Positions 10,719 through 20,516 of a stretch of 64,000 nt of DNA are shown here, piece after piece. The stretch is from Epiperipatus broadwayi (taxonomy: Eukaryota > Onychophora > Udeonychophora > Euonychophora > Peripatidae), in NCBI GenBank assembly GCA_028023455.1, contig JAQFVV010006215.1:3765230-3829229 (forward strand), written 5' to 3'. Positions within the stretch are counted from its first letter, which is position 1, and every line of letters begins with the position of its first letter. The notes below the pieces were generated by a model, which worked only from the letters and a program-made list of their open reading frames with translations, was not told the DNA's origin and ran no database searches. Position numbers and translations under genes: made by a program.

Positions 10719-11196
10719 ATGGATTGTATTTGTATTTAACAATGTGTATGTAATCTGGAAAAAGGAATTAGGTGTGCTCTGGTAAAATGTACTGTTTGTG
10801 ATGAGGTTTATCATTTGAAGTGTTTAAATAAGACTAGAAAGGGTTGTAATAGATTTATGGTTATGTAGTCAGTGTGTAAATGTGATAAAAAGGGTGAGAA
10901 AGGGGTTTCTAAGTGTAGATAGTTTAAAGAGGAAGACAGTAGAAAGGGAGACAAATGTAGTTAAGGAAGATAGGATAGATTATGGTTTTAATGGAGTGTC
11001 AGGAAATATGGGTGGAGAAAGTAGTAGTGTAATGGAGATGATTAGCAAAAGAATAAAGATAGAGGAAGAAGTGAAGGATGTAGAAATTAAATTAAAATCA
11101 TTAAAGATAAAATGTGAGAAGATAAAGAAATTATTGAGTAGGAATGATAAGAAAGAAATAGATAAAGAGAACCAGAAGGTGTTATGGATGGAGTAG
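10719..11196 (+). pseudogene. CR1 ORF1: PHD finger and linker
   Basis: The likely start ATG is at 10719. The frame begins MDCICI, hits a stop at 10737-10739, then continues QCVCNLEKG..., KCTVC, YHLKC. A frameshift near 10855 leads into WLCSQC (10858-10875). The spacing C-C...C-x2-C...H-x2-C...C-x2-C is that of a PHD finger, a zinc-binding module. From 10882 a basic, Lys/Glu-rich open stretch of about 100 residues follows and probably forms a coiled linker. PHD fingers in CR1 ORF1 are established; binding to chromatin or nucleic acid is presumed. At the 3' end another frame change leads to the esterase frame at 11184. Confidence 0.65.
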
Positions 11197-11749
11197 AGAA
11201 AGTAGATTATGAGACAGTATTGATAGGAGATTCACTAATTAGAAAATGTGGGGATATAATTGCAAGGGAAAATAGAAGCAGGTATGTAAAAATATGTTTG
11301 CCTGGAGCTATAATTAGTGATGTAGCAGATAAAGTAAAAAAGCAAGGTAGTAGAGATGTGCATGTTATGGTGGGGACTAATAATTTGTTAGAATCATCAG
11401 AGAGAATAATGGATATGTAGAATTGACTATGATTAAAGGAAAAGTAGGAGTAATTGGATTATTACCAAGATTTGATAAGATGCATTTGTTAGATAGGGCA
11501 TGTTCTATAAATGAGAGATTGAAAAAGTTGTGTGAGAGAAATAATGTTATGTTTGTGGATGTGTGGGATTGTTTTATTGGAAAGAGGGAGTTATATAGTA
11601 AAGATGGTTTGCATTTAGGAAAACAAGGAAGTGAAGTTTTAGGGAATCTGATTTATAAAGAATATTTGTCGGAAACTTATAAAGGGGGGTGGGATTTTAA
11701 ATTGCAATATTATCAAAAAGAAAAAGAATGGATGGAATGTAAGAAATAA
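11184..11749 (+). pseudogene. CR1 ORF1: SGNH/GDSL esterase domain
   Basis: Two open pieces, 11184-11420 and 11423-11749, are in different frames and together cover an SGNH hydrolase-like domain. Block I is VLIGDSLI, with the nucleophile Ser in GDS at residues 14-16 of the first piece. The GTNN near its end corresponds to block III with the catalytic Asn. Block V is DGLHLGKQG in the second piece, with the Asp and His of the triad. Esterase domains of this type occur in ORF1 of CR1-like LINEs; their substrate is not settled. The catalytic residues appear preserved, but the break near 11420 prevents one product. Confidence 0.75.
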
Positions 11750-11859
11750 GCAAAAGGAATTTGATTTAGATATAAATATAGATATGGAGAAGGAATGGGT
11801 TTGTAAAATTAATGGTAAGAAAGTTATTTATAAAGAATTTATAAAAGAGTAGTTAGAAA

Positions 11860-12550
11860 AGGAGAAATTGTTAAAATTGGGGTTTTGAATATGCAAAGTG
11901 GTAGAAAAACAGAAAAGTGGATGGAATTAAAACAATTGAAAATGAAGAGCTTGAGATATTAGTAGTAGTGGAAACACATCTAAGAGAAGAAGAAGAATCT
12001 ATTTTGGAACACTTGATATGGCAGGGTATAAATTGAAAAGAAAAAGAAAAAAGGGGTGGTGGTACAGGTGTTATATCAAAATCAAAAAAATATTTAAATA
12101 TTGTTAAATGTCAAGAACATTTGTGATTTGAAATAAGGTTGGGTGGACAAGAATGGATGGTGTCTATAGTTTATATAGCCACTGGAGATAGTCAAATTAT
12201 AATGGAGTGGGACAGTAACATATATGAATGTCTAGTTAAGAATATACAAAGTTTTAAAGAAAAGGGGAAGAGAATAATGGTTATAGAGGATATGAATGGA
12301 CATATTGAAGAAATTGATGATGTAGATAATAAAAATGGACAGCTTTTGAAGAAATTTTGTTAGAAAGTGAATTTGAGTATTGGAAATTTATTAAATATTT
12401 ATAAGGGACAATACACATGGTCTAGAAATAATATATTTTACACAATAGATTATGTATTGGTAGAGAAAGATAGAGAAAATGAAAGTGTTTGATAATGAAG
12501 CAAAAATATGCACTAGTGATCATAACTTCATTGTAATTGAAATGGTTAGT
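11860..12550 (+). pseudogene. CR1 ORF2: APE-type endonuclease
   Basis: Frameshifted remnant of the apurinic-like endonuclease that nicks target DNA for LINE insertion. Motifs in order: VLNMQSG near 11882 (metal-binding Asn), ETHL at 11971-11982 in another frame (catalytic Glu), EDMNGH near 12286 (DxN), IDYVLV near 12448, and SDHNF at 12515-12529 (the SDH motif). All hallmark residues can be seen but need at least two frame changes. The open pieces are 12139-12363 and 12479-12877; the latter runs on into the linker before the RT. Confidence 0.7.
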
Positions 12551-12599
12551 AATGTGATGGGAAATAGAAATAAAAGTAGAAATAATAGTGAAAGATGTG

Positions 12600-14558
12600 G
12601 ATGGAGAGTGAATGATAAAAATAAGTTGGAAGAGTATAAGATACAAGTTGAAGAAATCATGGAAGAGTTAGTTGGGGATGAGTATAAGGACTGGTGTAAA
12701 GAAGTAGAAAAAGTGGCAAGTAGGGTTTTAGGTGAGAATATTCAGAAGAATAAAAGAAATAAAAAAATAATTAGTAAAAGTGTAAAAGAGAGGAAAAAAG
12801 CATACAGAGAATATAAATGTGCTATTAAGAACAAGGAAAGTGAAAAAGGTATTAATGCTAAATGGAAAAATACTTAGAAAAGAAGTTTTCTAAAATGCAT
12901 AATTATATAGAGAGAATAAAATTGAATAGTAAATTGTTGGAGGATATTAATAAAAGTGGAAGAGATGGGAGTAAGAAATTTTGGAATTACATTAAAAGGA
13001 GAAATATAAGGGAGAGAGAGATAGTATTACTAGATGATGAGGGAATAGAGTGTAGCTCTAGAGAAGATTTAGAGAGAATCTTAAATATCTAATGAATATA
13101 GAAAATATGTTAGATGTGAAGGATAGAGTGATAGAAAACATGAAAATATATAGTAATTGGAATATTAGGTTTACAAAAAATGAACTGAATGAAGTAGAAA
13201 AGAAATTGAAAAGTGGGAAGGCAAGAAGTTTAGATGGATGGGCAGCAGAGATGGAAATGAATTTAGGATATAGAGCAAAAGTAAAGTTATTATCTTGTTT
13301 TAATAAGATGGTACAGAATAGTTTTTCCCAGTAGTTGGAATAATACAAGAGTAAGATTATTATTTAAAGGAAAGGATAAGGATCATAGAAAGTTAAATAA
13401 TTATAAACCAATAGCGGTAACATCAGTTTTATATAAAGTTTTCTCATATATGGTGGCTAGAAGAGTTATAAAATGGATGGAAGGGAATAACATAGTGGGA
13501 GAAATGCAAGGAGGTTTTAGATTAGATAGGCATATAGGAGATAGTTTATTTGTAGTTACACAACTTATGGATATGAGTAGAAATTCAGGTAAACAGTTAT
13601 ACAGGAGTTTTATAGATATAGAGAAGGCATATGATAGAGTAAATAGAAATAGATTATGGATAAGTTTGGCAAATTTAGGAATGAATGAAGCTTTAGTGGA
13701 TATTATTAAGAAATTATATGAAAATAATTATTATATATATCAATTAGGGAATATTGAACCAGTTAAAGTTAAAAATTGGGTGGGACTAAGGCAAGGATGC
13801 TCCACGTCACCTATTTTGTTTGTGTTATATTTAAGTGAAATGGAAAGAGCAATAGAAAGATTAGGAAGAGCGATAGAGATTCCGTTAATCGGTGATAAGG
13901 GAGTATATATTTTGTCAGGTGTTTTTTTTTTTGTGGATATTTTTTTGTGTGCAGAAAGAAGAGAAGATATGGATGTTATGCTGATGACATTTGCAAGGGT
14001 GGGTAAAGAGATGGGGTTTAAATTTAGTGAAGAAAAATCAAATATAATGATGGTTAATACTGGAGAAAGAGAAGATGTAAAATTTTTATTGGGAGATATT
14101 AAGTTAAATGTGGTGAATACATATAGTTATTTGGGAATTATTTTAAGTAATCAGAAAAATTATTTGGTTGAATGTGAGAAAAAATTGATAAATGAAGCAA
14201 AGAAAAGAAAGAGATTGATAAAGAAATTAACAGTGTTTTCATATAATAAATATGATGTAGCTAGAATTATATGAATGCAGTAGCAGGCTTAACATATGGT
14301 AATGATGCATTATATGTTAGTAAATGGGGATTAGATTATTTAGAAAAAGTTCAAAGGGAAGTAGGAAGACATGCATTGGATGCAGATGTATGGACAGCAG
14401 GGGAGGCAATTCAAAGAGAAATGGGATGGTCAAGTTTTCATATGAGAGATGCAAAAAGTAAAATGAAAATGTTTGGTAGATTGCAATTTATGGATAATAA
14501 AAGAATAGCCAAAATAGTATTTAATTGGGTTATGAGTAAGGGGCAGGTTACAAGGTAA
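12600..14558 (+). pseudogene. CR1 ORF2: reverse transcriptase (copy B)
   Basis: Open pieces 12862-13092, 13092-13334, 13450-14274 and 14271-14558 cover the reverse transcriptase and following region. The 274-residue piece has QGGF, FIDIEKAYDRVN (motif A), LRQGCSTSPILFVLYL (motif B) and then FVDI at 13930-13941, where copy A has FVDD. The second catalytic Asp of motif C is therefore replaced by Ile, which should abolish polymerase activity even without the frameshifts. SYLGIIL follows as part of the thumb region. At the protein level copy A and copy B are close relatives of one family. Confidence 0.85.
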
Positions 14559-15257
14559 TGCAGTATGCAAAAGATTTGGATAAAGAATTTACATAATTAT
14601 ATTTGTACAAAATATGGGGTGATTGTGTTAAGATAATTGTTGCATGTTATAGTAATAAGGAATGGGATAAAAGAATAGATTTATTAATAAAGAATAGGGA
14701 GTTAGAGAGTAAAAAGAGTTTATATATATGTTTAAAAATAAACAGAATATTAGGTGCGAGTTAATATATAATAATAGTAAGGAAAATATTTTATTGTTTT
14801 TTTTTAAATTTATTTAAGTACTTTATTGTTTAAGGCTGGAACAGGATCTTTAGCAACAAGAGAATATACACGTAAATGGAAAAATATGAGTGATTTATTT
14901 TATAAATTATGTAAGGAAGAAATAGAAAATATTAGGCATTTGTTAATTGAATGCAAATGCTTGTAAACAGAAAGGGTACATATAATGAAGTTATGTAAGA
15001 ATAAATATGAAAAAACGTGATTATATAGAAAGTGAATTATTGGTTTTTATGCTGGGTTTGGGAAAAGTTATGGGGGATTTAGATATAAAGGCTATAGAAT
15101 TGACAAAGATTATGTTGTGGAAATAGGATGGAGCAGAATATGGAAAAATTTAGAATGGGGAATGAAAAATAAAGTGGCTAACAAGGTTTCTCTGGGAATA
15201 ATTGTTGAGAGATTCTTGACTTCGTTTAAGGAGAAGCCACAGTACATCACATCACAT
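14559..15257 (+). pseudogene. CR1 ORF2 C-terminus and 3' end (copy B)
   Basis: Decayed sequence matching copy A 8830-9536: YENIRHLLIEC-like Cys/His cluster near 14925-14960, DIKAIELTKIMLWK near 15080, then the 3' end. A stop replaces the residue after the CKCL segment. Confidence 0.6.
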
Positions 15258-15590
15258 ATAATGGGATTATATATTTGTATAATTATTTCAGTTAGTATTA
15301 ACAATAACTTTCTTTCATTTATAGTTTGGGAGAGTAAAATCTAATGTTTATTTCTTTAATAACTTTGTAAACTTGTTAGTTTATTAGCAAAATTTAAGAT
15401 CGTTTGTTTATTTAAAATTTCATGCTCTGTGTTTGAGTTAGTTTGTATTTCAATATTTAACATCGTTTAGCGTACAACTTCAAATTGGTTATCATTTTGA
15501 AGTTCCTGATTTTGAGATATAGACTTTTAAACAGAGGCCGTTACTGGATATTTGTAATTGTATAATGGTTTATATATTTATATATAAAAT
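15258..15590 (+). repeat. X repeat, right half after CR1 insertion
   Basis: Starts at ATAATGG exactly where the CR1 3' end stops, and continues X in order. The ATAATGG segment recurs at 15562, giving a unit of about 304 bp, so X is present here as slightly more than one tandem unit. Confidence 0.65.
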
Positions 15591-15845
15591 AGTCACATAT
15601 AATTAGTGTTTCTATATCATTCATATATTTTTAATTTTAGTTTCCTTTATTATTTGTAAATTTTTTTTGAACATTTTTTGTGATACTAATTTCTTACCTT
15701 GCCTTTCTCTTTATTGTCTATTGGATAACATTCCATCATTTCTGAGTTATATATTTTTCTTTTAATATTTCATTCACACATATAACTCATACACATTTAT
15801 ACGTAAATTCAGGAAATATATCGCCAAGTTTTTAAAATAACTTAC
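15591..15845. other. AT-rich, intron-like
   Basis: No repeat or gene recognised. It directly follows (on the minus strand) the splice donor of the host exon at 15846-15968. Confidence 0.4.
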
Positions 15846-15968
15846 CTGCAAATTTCTTGTTCAACAGTTTGAAAAATTGGTTCAATATTAATAACTGTAC
15901 GCTCTTTTTTATCAATATTTATTGTTTTAAAAGGTGATACAGCTGATATTTTATATGGACATGCTGCA
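15846..15968 (-). CDS. Host gene internal exon (candidate)
   Basis: Minus-strand exon of 123 bp. Upstream is a pyrimidine-rich acceptor CTTTTTTTTCTTTAG; downstream is a perfect donor CAG|GTAAGT. One frame is open throughout, beginning with one leftover base and ending with two (phase 2 at both sides). It encodes about 40 residues, starting AACPYKISAVSPF and ending TVEQEIC. I do not recognise the family. Phase matches the exon at 27363-27479, whose last two bases CG plus this T complete an Arg codon. It has no similarity to repeats in the window. It is probably part of an intron-rich host gene read right to left. Confidence 0.6.
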
Positions 15969-16508
15969 CTAAAGAAAAAAAAGCAAGAAATGGGAGGAAA
16001 ACCATTTTAAAACAGTCACTAAAATTATTGAATATTATTAATTATTTAATATTTTATAATAATTTAAAAATATTATTCAATATATATATATATATTCTGC
16101 AAAAAATATGAAAAATATTTAACATATATCACATGCATAGATATATAGATGTAAACAATATTTTAGAAATAACCAATGAAAAGGTTGGAATCATGATTCT
16201 TTGTGAACATATTTCATTTTAATTTTTCATTTGTTAGCAAGAAAAATTTGTAATTGATATTCATATTTTGTTCCTTAGATAAAATTGTGTATATCTTAGA
16301 TGCTTATACTGTAAATATATATGGTAATTGTAACTGATCTTATTTTGAATTGATCATAATACTGATTAATTGAGATTGTGTGTGCACAAAAATTTCTAGG
16401 ATATCCAGAATAAAGAAACTTATTTTTAGGCGCCATTTTTTTTTTTTTATGAAAGTGTCTCATTTACCTCTAGTCAATGTTTTTTTTTTTTTTGTTGCCG
16501 CCCCGCGC

Positions 16509-16551
<43 letters not shown>

Positions 16552-16782
16552 GGGGGGCAGCGACACCCCCCGGCAAACAATGCAAGACAATGTTGAGTGA
16601 AAAATTATCAGTTTTAATCATAGTGACAAAATAAATATTTTAAAATGGAAGAAGAAAGAAAGTTAATTCAAAATTTAGTAAATTTAATAAATGAAATAAT
16701 ATTAATATGTGATTTCACTATTTATATGATAAACATAAAAGTTACATTAAAATATTTAATTCCTATAAATTGTGTTTATATA
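15969..16782. other. AT-rich with long homopolymers
   Basis: Mostly AT-rich. Contains poly-T at 16437-16449 and 16480-16494, then CCGCCCCGCGCGG and a C run of about 39 from 16511, followed by seven G. The plus frame at 16380-16634 encodes a polyproline run only because of the C run and is unlikely to be a gene. Confidence 0.5.
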
Positions 16783-17020
16783 TTGAACTATTTCCATCAT
16801 CTAATATTAAATAGTGAACGTTTTTGGAATAATTTAACTTTATTTAAATGTTCCAATTACATTCAACTGTTTAGTAATATGCACAATGTTTCAAAGAGTA
16901 TTACAACATGTGAGCTATTATTAACAGTTGATGTAATTGGAAAAATTAAATAAAGTTAAATTTTCTAAAGACACTCCATACTTAATATTAGATGATGGAA
17001 ATAGTCCAACATATAATAAA
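16783..17020. repeat. SINE-2 3' tails in inverted arrangement
   Basis: 16783-16880 (minus) and 16920-17020 (plus) are inverted copies of the SINE-2 3' tail seen at 58.4 and 58.85 kb (AAATAAAGTTAAATTTTCTA and AGATGATGG blocks), separated by a short centre containing a GCACAATGTTTC remnant. Confidence 0.6.
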
Positions 17021-17814
17021 CACAATTAAAATACCTTCATCACAAATTTCGAAAAATATCACTATAAATGCCTGCTTTTTTCAAATCATATAATCAATAA
17101 TTAGCTAAATATCTAGAAAGTTTAATAATTACTTCTATTAAGCTGATTATTACTATTACAGTTTATAAAACATAGCACTACATAAAATAAATATCTCATT
17201 TACTTCCATTGTAAATTGATTTTTAGAACAATATAGCAATATAGAAAAGCTTTGACAGATATTTTGTATCACCATTCACTACTTCACTTACATGCTATCC
17301 AAAACACAAATTGTGAATGAAATAAAATTTTAATTTTTTAATTCTGATTACAACTCATTTGGTAACATATCCAAGATTTTGTATCTTTTTCATTTTATTT
17401 ATGATTAGTTTTCATCAATGTATTGTTACAAAAACGATGTATGCATATTTATAATTTTAATATCACAGTAATTTTTTAACTGAAATGTTTAAGTTGCAGT
17501 ATTTAAAAAAAATATTTCTAGTTGTAATACTAAAAAGTCTTTCTAACATTTTATATTAAATTTTTTGTGTTTAATCAATTTCCTGTTATGTAGATGTGTC
17601 TTAAAAGAAATTAAAATATTCATAGCATGTGCAAACAAAAAAAAACAACCGTTTTTTGTTTTAAAATCACCATTGGTAACATTGAAAAGATAATTGAAGA
17701 AGCAAAAAGCATTTTCTTTAATTTTATTAGACTATTAAAACCAATTTAAAAAAAAATATAAATTCTAAATATATGTATATATAGGATGTTTTATTTCTTA
17801 TAGTCATTTTCCAG
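17021..17814. other. AT-rich, nothing recognised
   Basis: No supported feature. Its last 25 bases form a pyrimidine-rich tract ending in TTTTCCAG. Confidence 0.4.
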
Positions 17815-18020
17815 TAACTTATATGATTATAATGTTATCAGAAACTTATAAACACCTAATCAAATTATACATAACTCAAAATAATGGACAACTGGTTTGT
17901 ATGCAATTTAATTTAACATCATCAAATCAATTTTTATTCACAAATGAATCTTCTCAAAATGCCATTTTTAAAATTAATCAACGTTCTACAGCTTTTATAC
18001 CATTAGAAATAAACCCATGA
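17815..18020 (+). CDS. Possible plus-strand terminal exon
   Basis: An open frame of about 68 codons starts just after a plausible acceptor (TTATAGTCATTTTCCAG) and ends with TGA at 18018-18020, followed by an AATAAAAAAT stretch at 18025. The predicted peptide has balanced composition, including SETYKHLIKLY, GQLVCMQFNL and STAFIPLEINP, unlike the K/N/I-rich noise of most frames here. No domain is recognised. It is on the opposite strand to the three-exon host gene, so it would be a nested or different gene. The frame stays open for some 14 codons upstream of the acceptor, so chance remains possible. Confidence 0.3.
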
Positions 18021-18059
18021 AAAAATAAAAAATATTATTTTTATAAATTTACACATATG

Positions 18060-18285
18060 TATGCATCCATTATACATTTTCTCATTCATCTTCTTTCTTA
18101 TACCTACTATCTATCATCAAATAAACAACTCCCTTCTTATACTATCAATACATATACATTCATATATATTACATTTTTTTTCTACTATTAACAATTTCCT
18201 TCCTAATTTTATCAAACCATTGATCATAATATATATATACTCTCTTATTCATCATTTTTCTACCTTCAAAATTGGAAAGGAATAA
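18060..18285 (+). repeat. Direct repeat E, copy 1
   Basis: TACCTACTATCTATC through CTTCCTAATTTTATCAAACC at about 18098-18220 recurs at about 18995-19145. The two ORFs in this stretch are AT-rich chance frames. Confidence 0.5.
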
Positions 18286-18369
18286 AAATCCTTATGCTGA
18301 TCTTCCATAAAATAATAATTAGAAAATAATAAATAATTATTTACAACAGCTATAATTATAAATTTATTA

Positions 18370-18970
18370 AACGCTTTTATACCTAAAAAACTTTTTTCAA
18401 GACGCTCATTGCTAAGGTTTACAGCCTTGTTAAAACTATTACAACAGCTATATAACCAAATAATAATTTTATACCTAAAAAACTTTTTTCAGCACCTGCT
18501 TTGATGCCCTTTTCAAATGTTACTAATCTATTTAACGTTAATGAATCACCTAACATAAAACCATCCAATGTCCAATAACGGAATTAAAACAAACAATATA
18601 ATACAAATAATTAAAACAAATCAAAACTCTCATATATAAATTGAATAATTACAAAACAATTGACTATATCATAATATGTCAAACAATATTACATGCATTT
18701 TTTATACAATTATATATATCATCTTATATAATTTTCCATTCATTTTTAATCAACCAATTATTAATCAAATTTGTAGAAGTCTTATAAATATTCATACAAT
18801 TAATCAAATTATTTTTAATATAATATGTTTCATATATTTGTCTTCTTTTTGGATCTTTGATAAAATTTAAATATTTAACACTTTTAATACAAAAAGCTTT
18901 TTTTTTTTTTTAAAAAAAAAAAAGCTTTTTATGTATAAAATTATTATTTGATTATATAGCTGTTGTAATG
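18370..18970. repeat. Inverted repeat with A/T palindrome
   Basis: ATTACAACAGCTATATAACC (18437-18456) and its extension pair with 18932-18968. TTTATACCTAAAAAACTTTT occurs twice (18376, 18469). The right arm is preceded by a near-perfect palindrome of AAAAAGC, poly-T, poly-A and GCTTTTT at 18890-18930. Confidence 0.55.
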
Positions 18971-18994
18971 AATTATTATTATTTTTTGATTATT

Positions 18995-19160
18995 ATTTTT
19001 CTACCTTATAACTACTATCTATCAAACAACAAACAATTCCTATTTTATATTATTAATACATATACATAACTATACATTCTTACTCATTACAGCTACCAAT
19101 TATCTAACAGTGATTATTTTCCCTCCTAATTTTATTGAACCATTGACCATATTAATGCAT
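18995..19160 (+). repeat. Direct repeat E, copy 2
   Basis: Second copy of the 18060 repeat, with substitutions. Confidence 0.5.
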
Positions 19161-19479
19161 TTATCTATTTTTTTTTATATATAAAATGTTTCATAATATT
19201 TTGTTTCTTTAAAATTTTTACTATACTTGATTACCTTTTTTTTCTCACAATATATTTATATGCTCTGTTTCTAAATAATGATTGTATGGTATCTTTTCTT
19301 TTTATTGCTCTATTATGTTCTTTAGCTCTTTCGGTTGCACTTTCCCCTGATTGTTCTTTTTGCATTTGTCACGTGTAATTACTGAACTAGGTTCACATAT
19401 ACAATATATTAATAGTTTTAGCAATATAAAATCACCAAAGCCTCAAGAGAAAAAACAATAATTGCAAGGAAATGGTATA
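19161..19479. other. AT-rich, nothing recognised
   Basis: No supported feature. Confidence 0.35.
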
Positions 19480-19720
19480 TCTGAACTTAATTCAGTCCTA
19501 TATGGCTGTTTAAGTTAGATAGCTGGATTTGAAGGCATATGGATGTTTGAAATTTTCAGATTTTTTTTTAATAGTTAAACATTAGATAACATGCTGGGTT
19601 TGACCTGGTATTTTAAATCTAATGCTTAAATATCCTAGCACCTCATTGAGGGAAGCCAAAAGCTAGAAACCTGTCTGAGGATTGGGGTATTCTGAAAAGC
19701 TTGTTAAGAGCTACTGGCAT
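19480..19720 (+). repeat. Interspersed repeat F, diverged copy
   Basis: Matches the reverse complement of 63600-63860: shared GATAGCTGG(A/G)TTTGAAG, TTTCAGATTTT, TAGATAAC, GAGGA(T/G)TG and AAGCTTGT segments in the same order. Confidence 0.5.
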
Positions 19721-19949
19721 ACTCATTATATAACATTTGTAATATAAGCTTATAAAATTAAATCACGTGATATATCATTTGATTTCCTTGCAATTAATAC
19801 AAATTAAATTGTATACAAAACAGTTGTCTATTATTTCAAGTTATGTATAATTCAATTGATTAAGTGTATATATAGGAATACATATTGTTTGACCTTTTAT
19901 TAATTATTATTATATATATATATTTAATGGTAAATAATATATTAATATT
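19721..19949. other. AT-rich, nothing recognised
   Basis: No supported feature. Confidence 0.35.
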
Positions 19950-20112
19950 GAATTAATATAATGTCATGTGAAATTTATTGAATCTATTAAATAATAATGG
20001 AATTGCCTTTTAACTGCTATGCTCAAAAAGTTATTGAATATGACAACTAGATGGCTGTTCAATTATTATTTAATAGATTCAGTAAATTTCACATGACATG
20101 ATATTATATATG
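19950..20112. mobile_element. Palindromic MITE-like element
   Basis: Arms at 19955-20000 and 20061-20108 are near-perfect reverse complements (ATGTCATGTGAAATTTA... and ...TAAATTTCACATGACAT), separated by about 60 bp. This is the shape of a small foldback or MITE. No family is assigned. Confidence 0.6.
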
Positions 20113-20126
20113 TATATATAAATAAA

Positions 20127-20516
20127 GAATCAAAAATAGAATAAATTCATTTCTTAGGAGTTCTGATATTTATAAGCATATCTTTGTCAACATTGTTGGT
20201 AATTCAGAACGAAATTAATTTATCAGACAGATGGAATATGATACTTAAGAGCTATTAATTAAACTCATAATCAATCATATAATGCTGGAGACAGCATTTC
20301 TCTTTTAACACATTGATTATAATAATTAATTAAAATTTAATATGTAAACTTTAAATTAAAGATACCTAAATGTATATGTAAACACAGTATCATATCCCAT
20401 CTCGTTGATAAATTAATTTCACTTTGAATTACCAACAACGTTGGACAAAGTGTATACTTATAAACATAAGAACTCCCAAGATAGATGGATTCATTTTATT
20501 CTTGATTCTTTGCTCA
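20127..20516. repeat. Foldback repeat G with 120-bp arms
   Basis: 20127-20246 and 20393-20516 are inverted copies (GTTGGTAATTCA, GAAATTAATTTATCA and ATATGATAC blocks), with about 145 bp between. A diverged third arm lies at 25130-25245. Confidence 0.6.

Larger units (their letters stand above)
10629..15257 (+). mobile_element. CR1-like LINE copy B, nearly complete
   Basis: The most complete LINE in the window. In order: ORF1 with PHD finger (about 10719-10890) and SGNH esterase (11184-11749), an APE-type endonuclease (about 11870-12550), reverse transcriptase (about 12600-14274), a C-terminal region to about 15130, and a 3' end with ACATCACATCACAT at 15244-15257. PHD plus esterase in ORF1 is a known hallmark of CR1-like LINEs. 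All domains carry stops or frameshifts, so the copy is dead. The 5' boundary is uncertain and may lie upstream of the D repeats. Confidence 0.8.

Noticed and set aside
16380-16634. Polyproline protein ORF
   Set aside because: Produced only by the long C run, which is itself suspicious.
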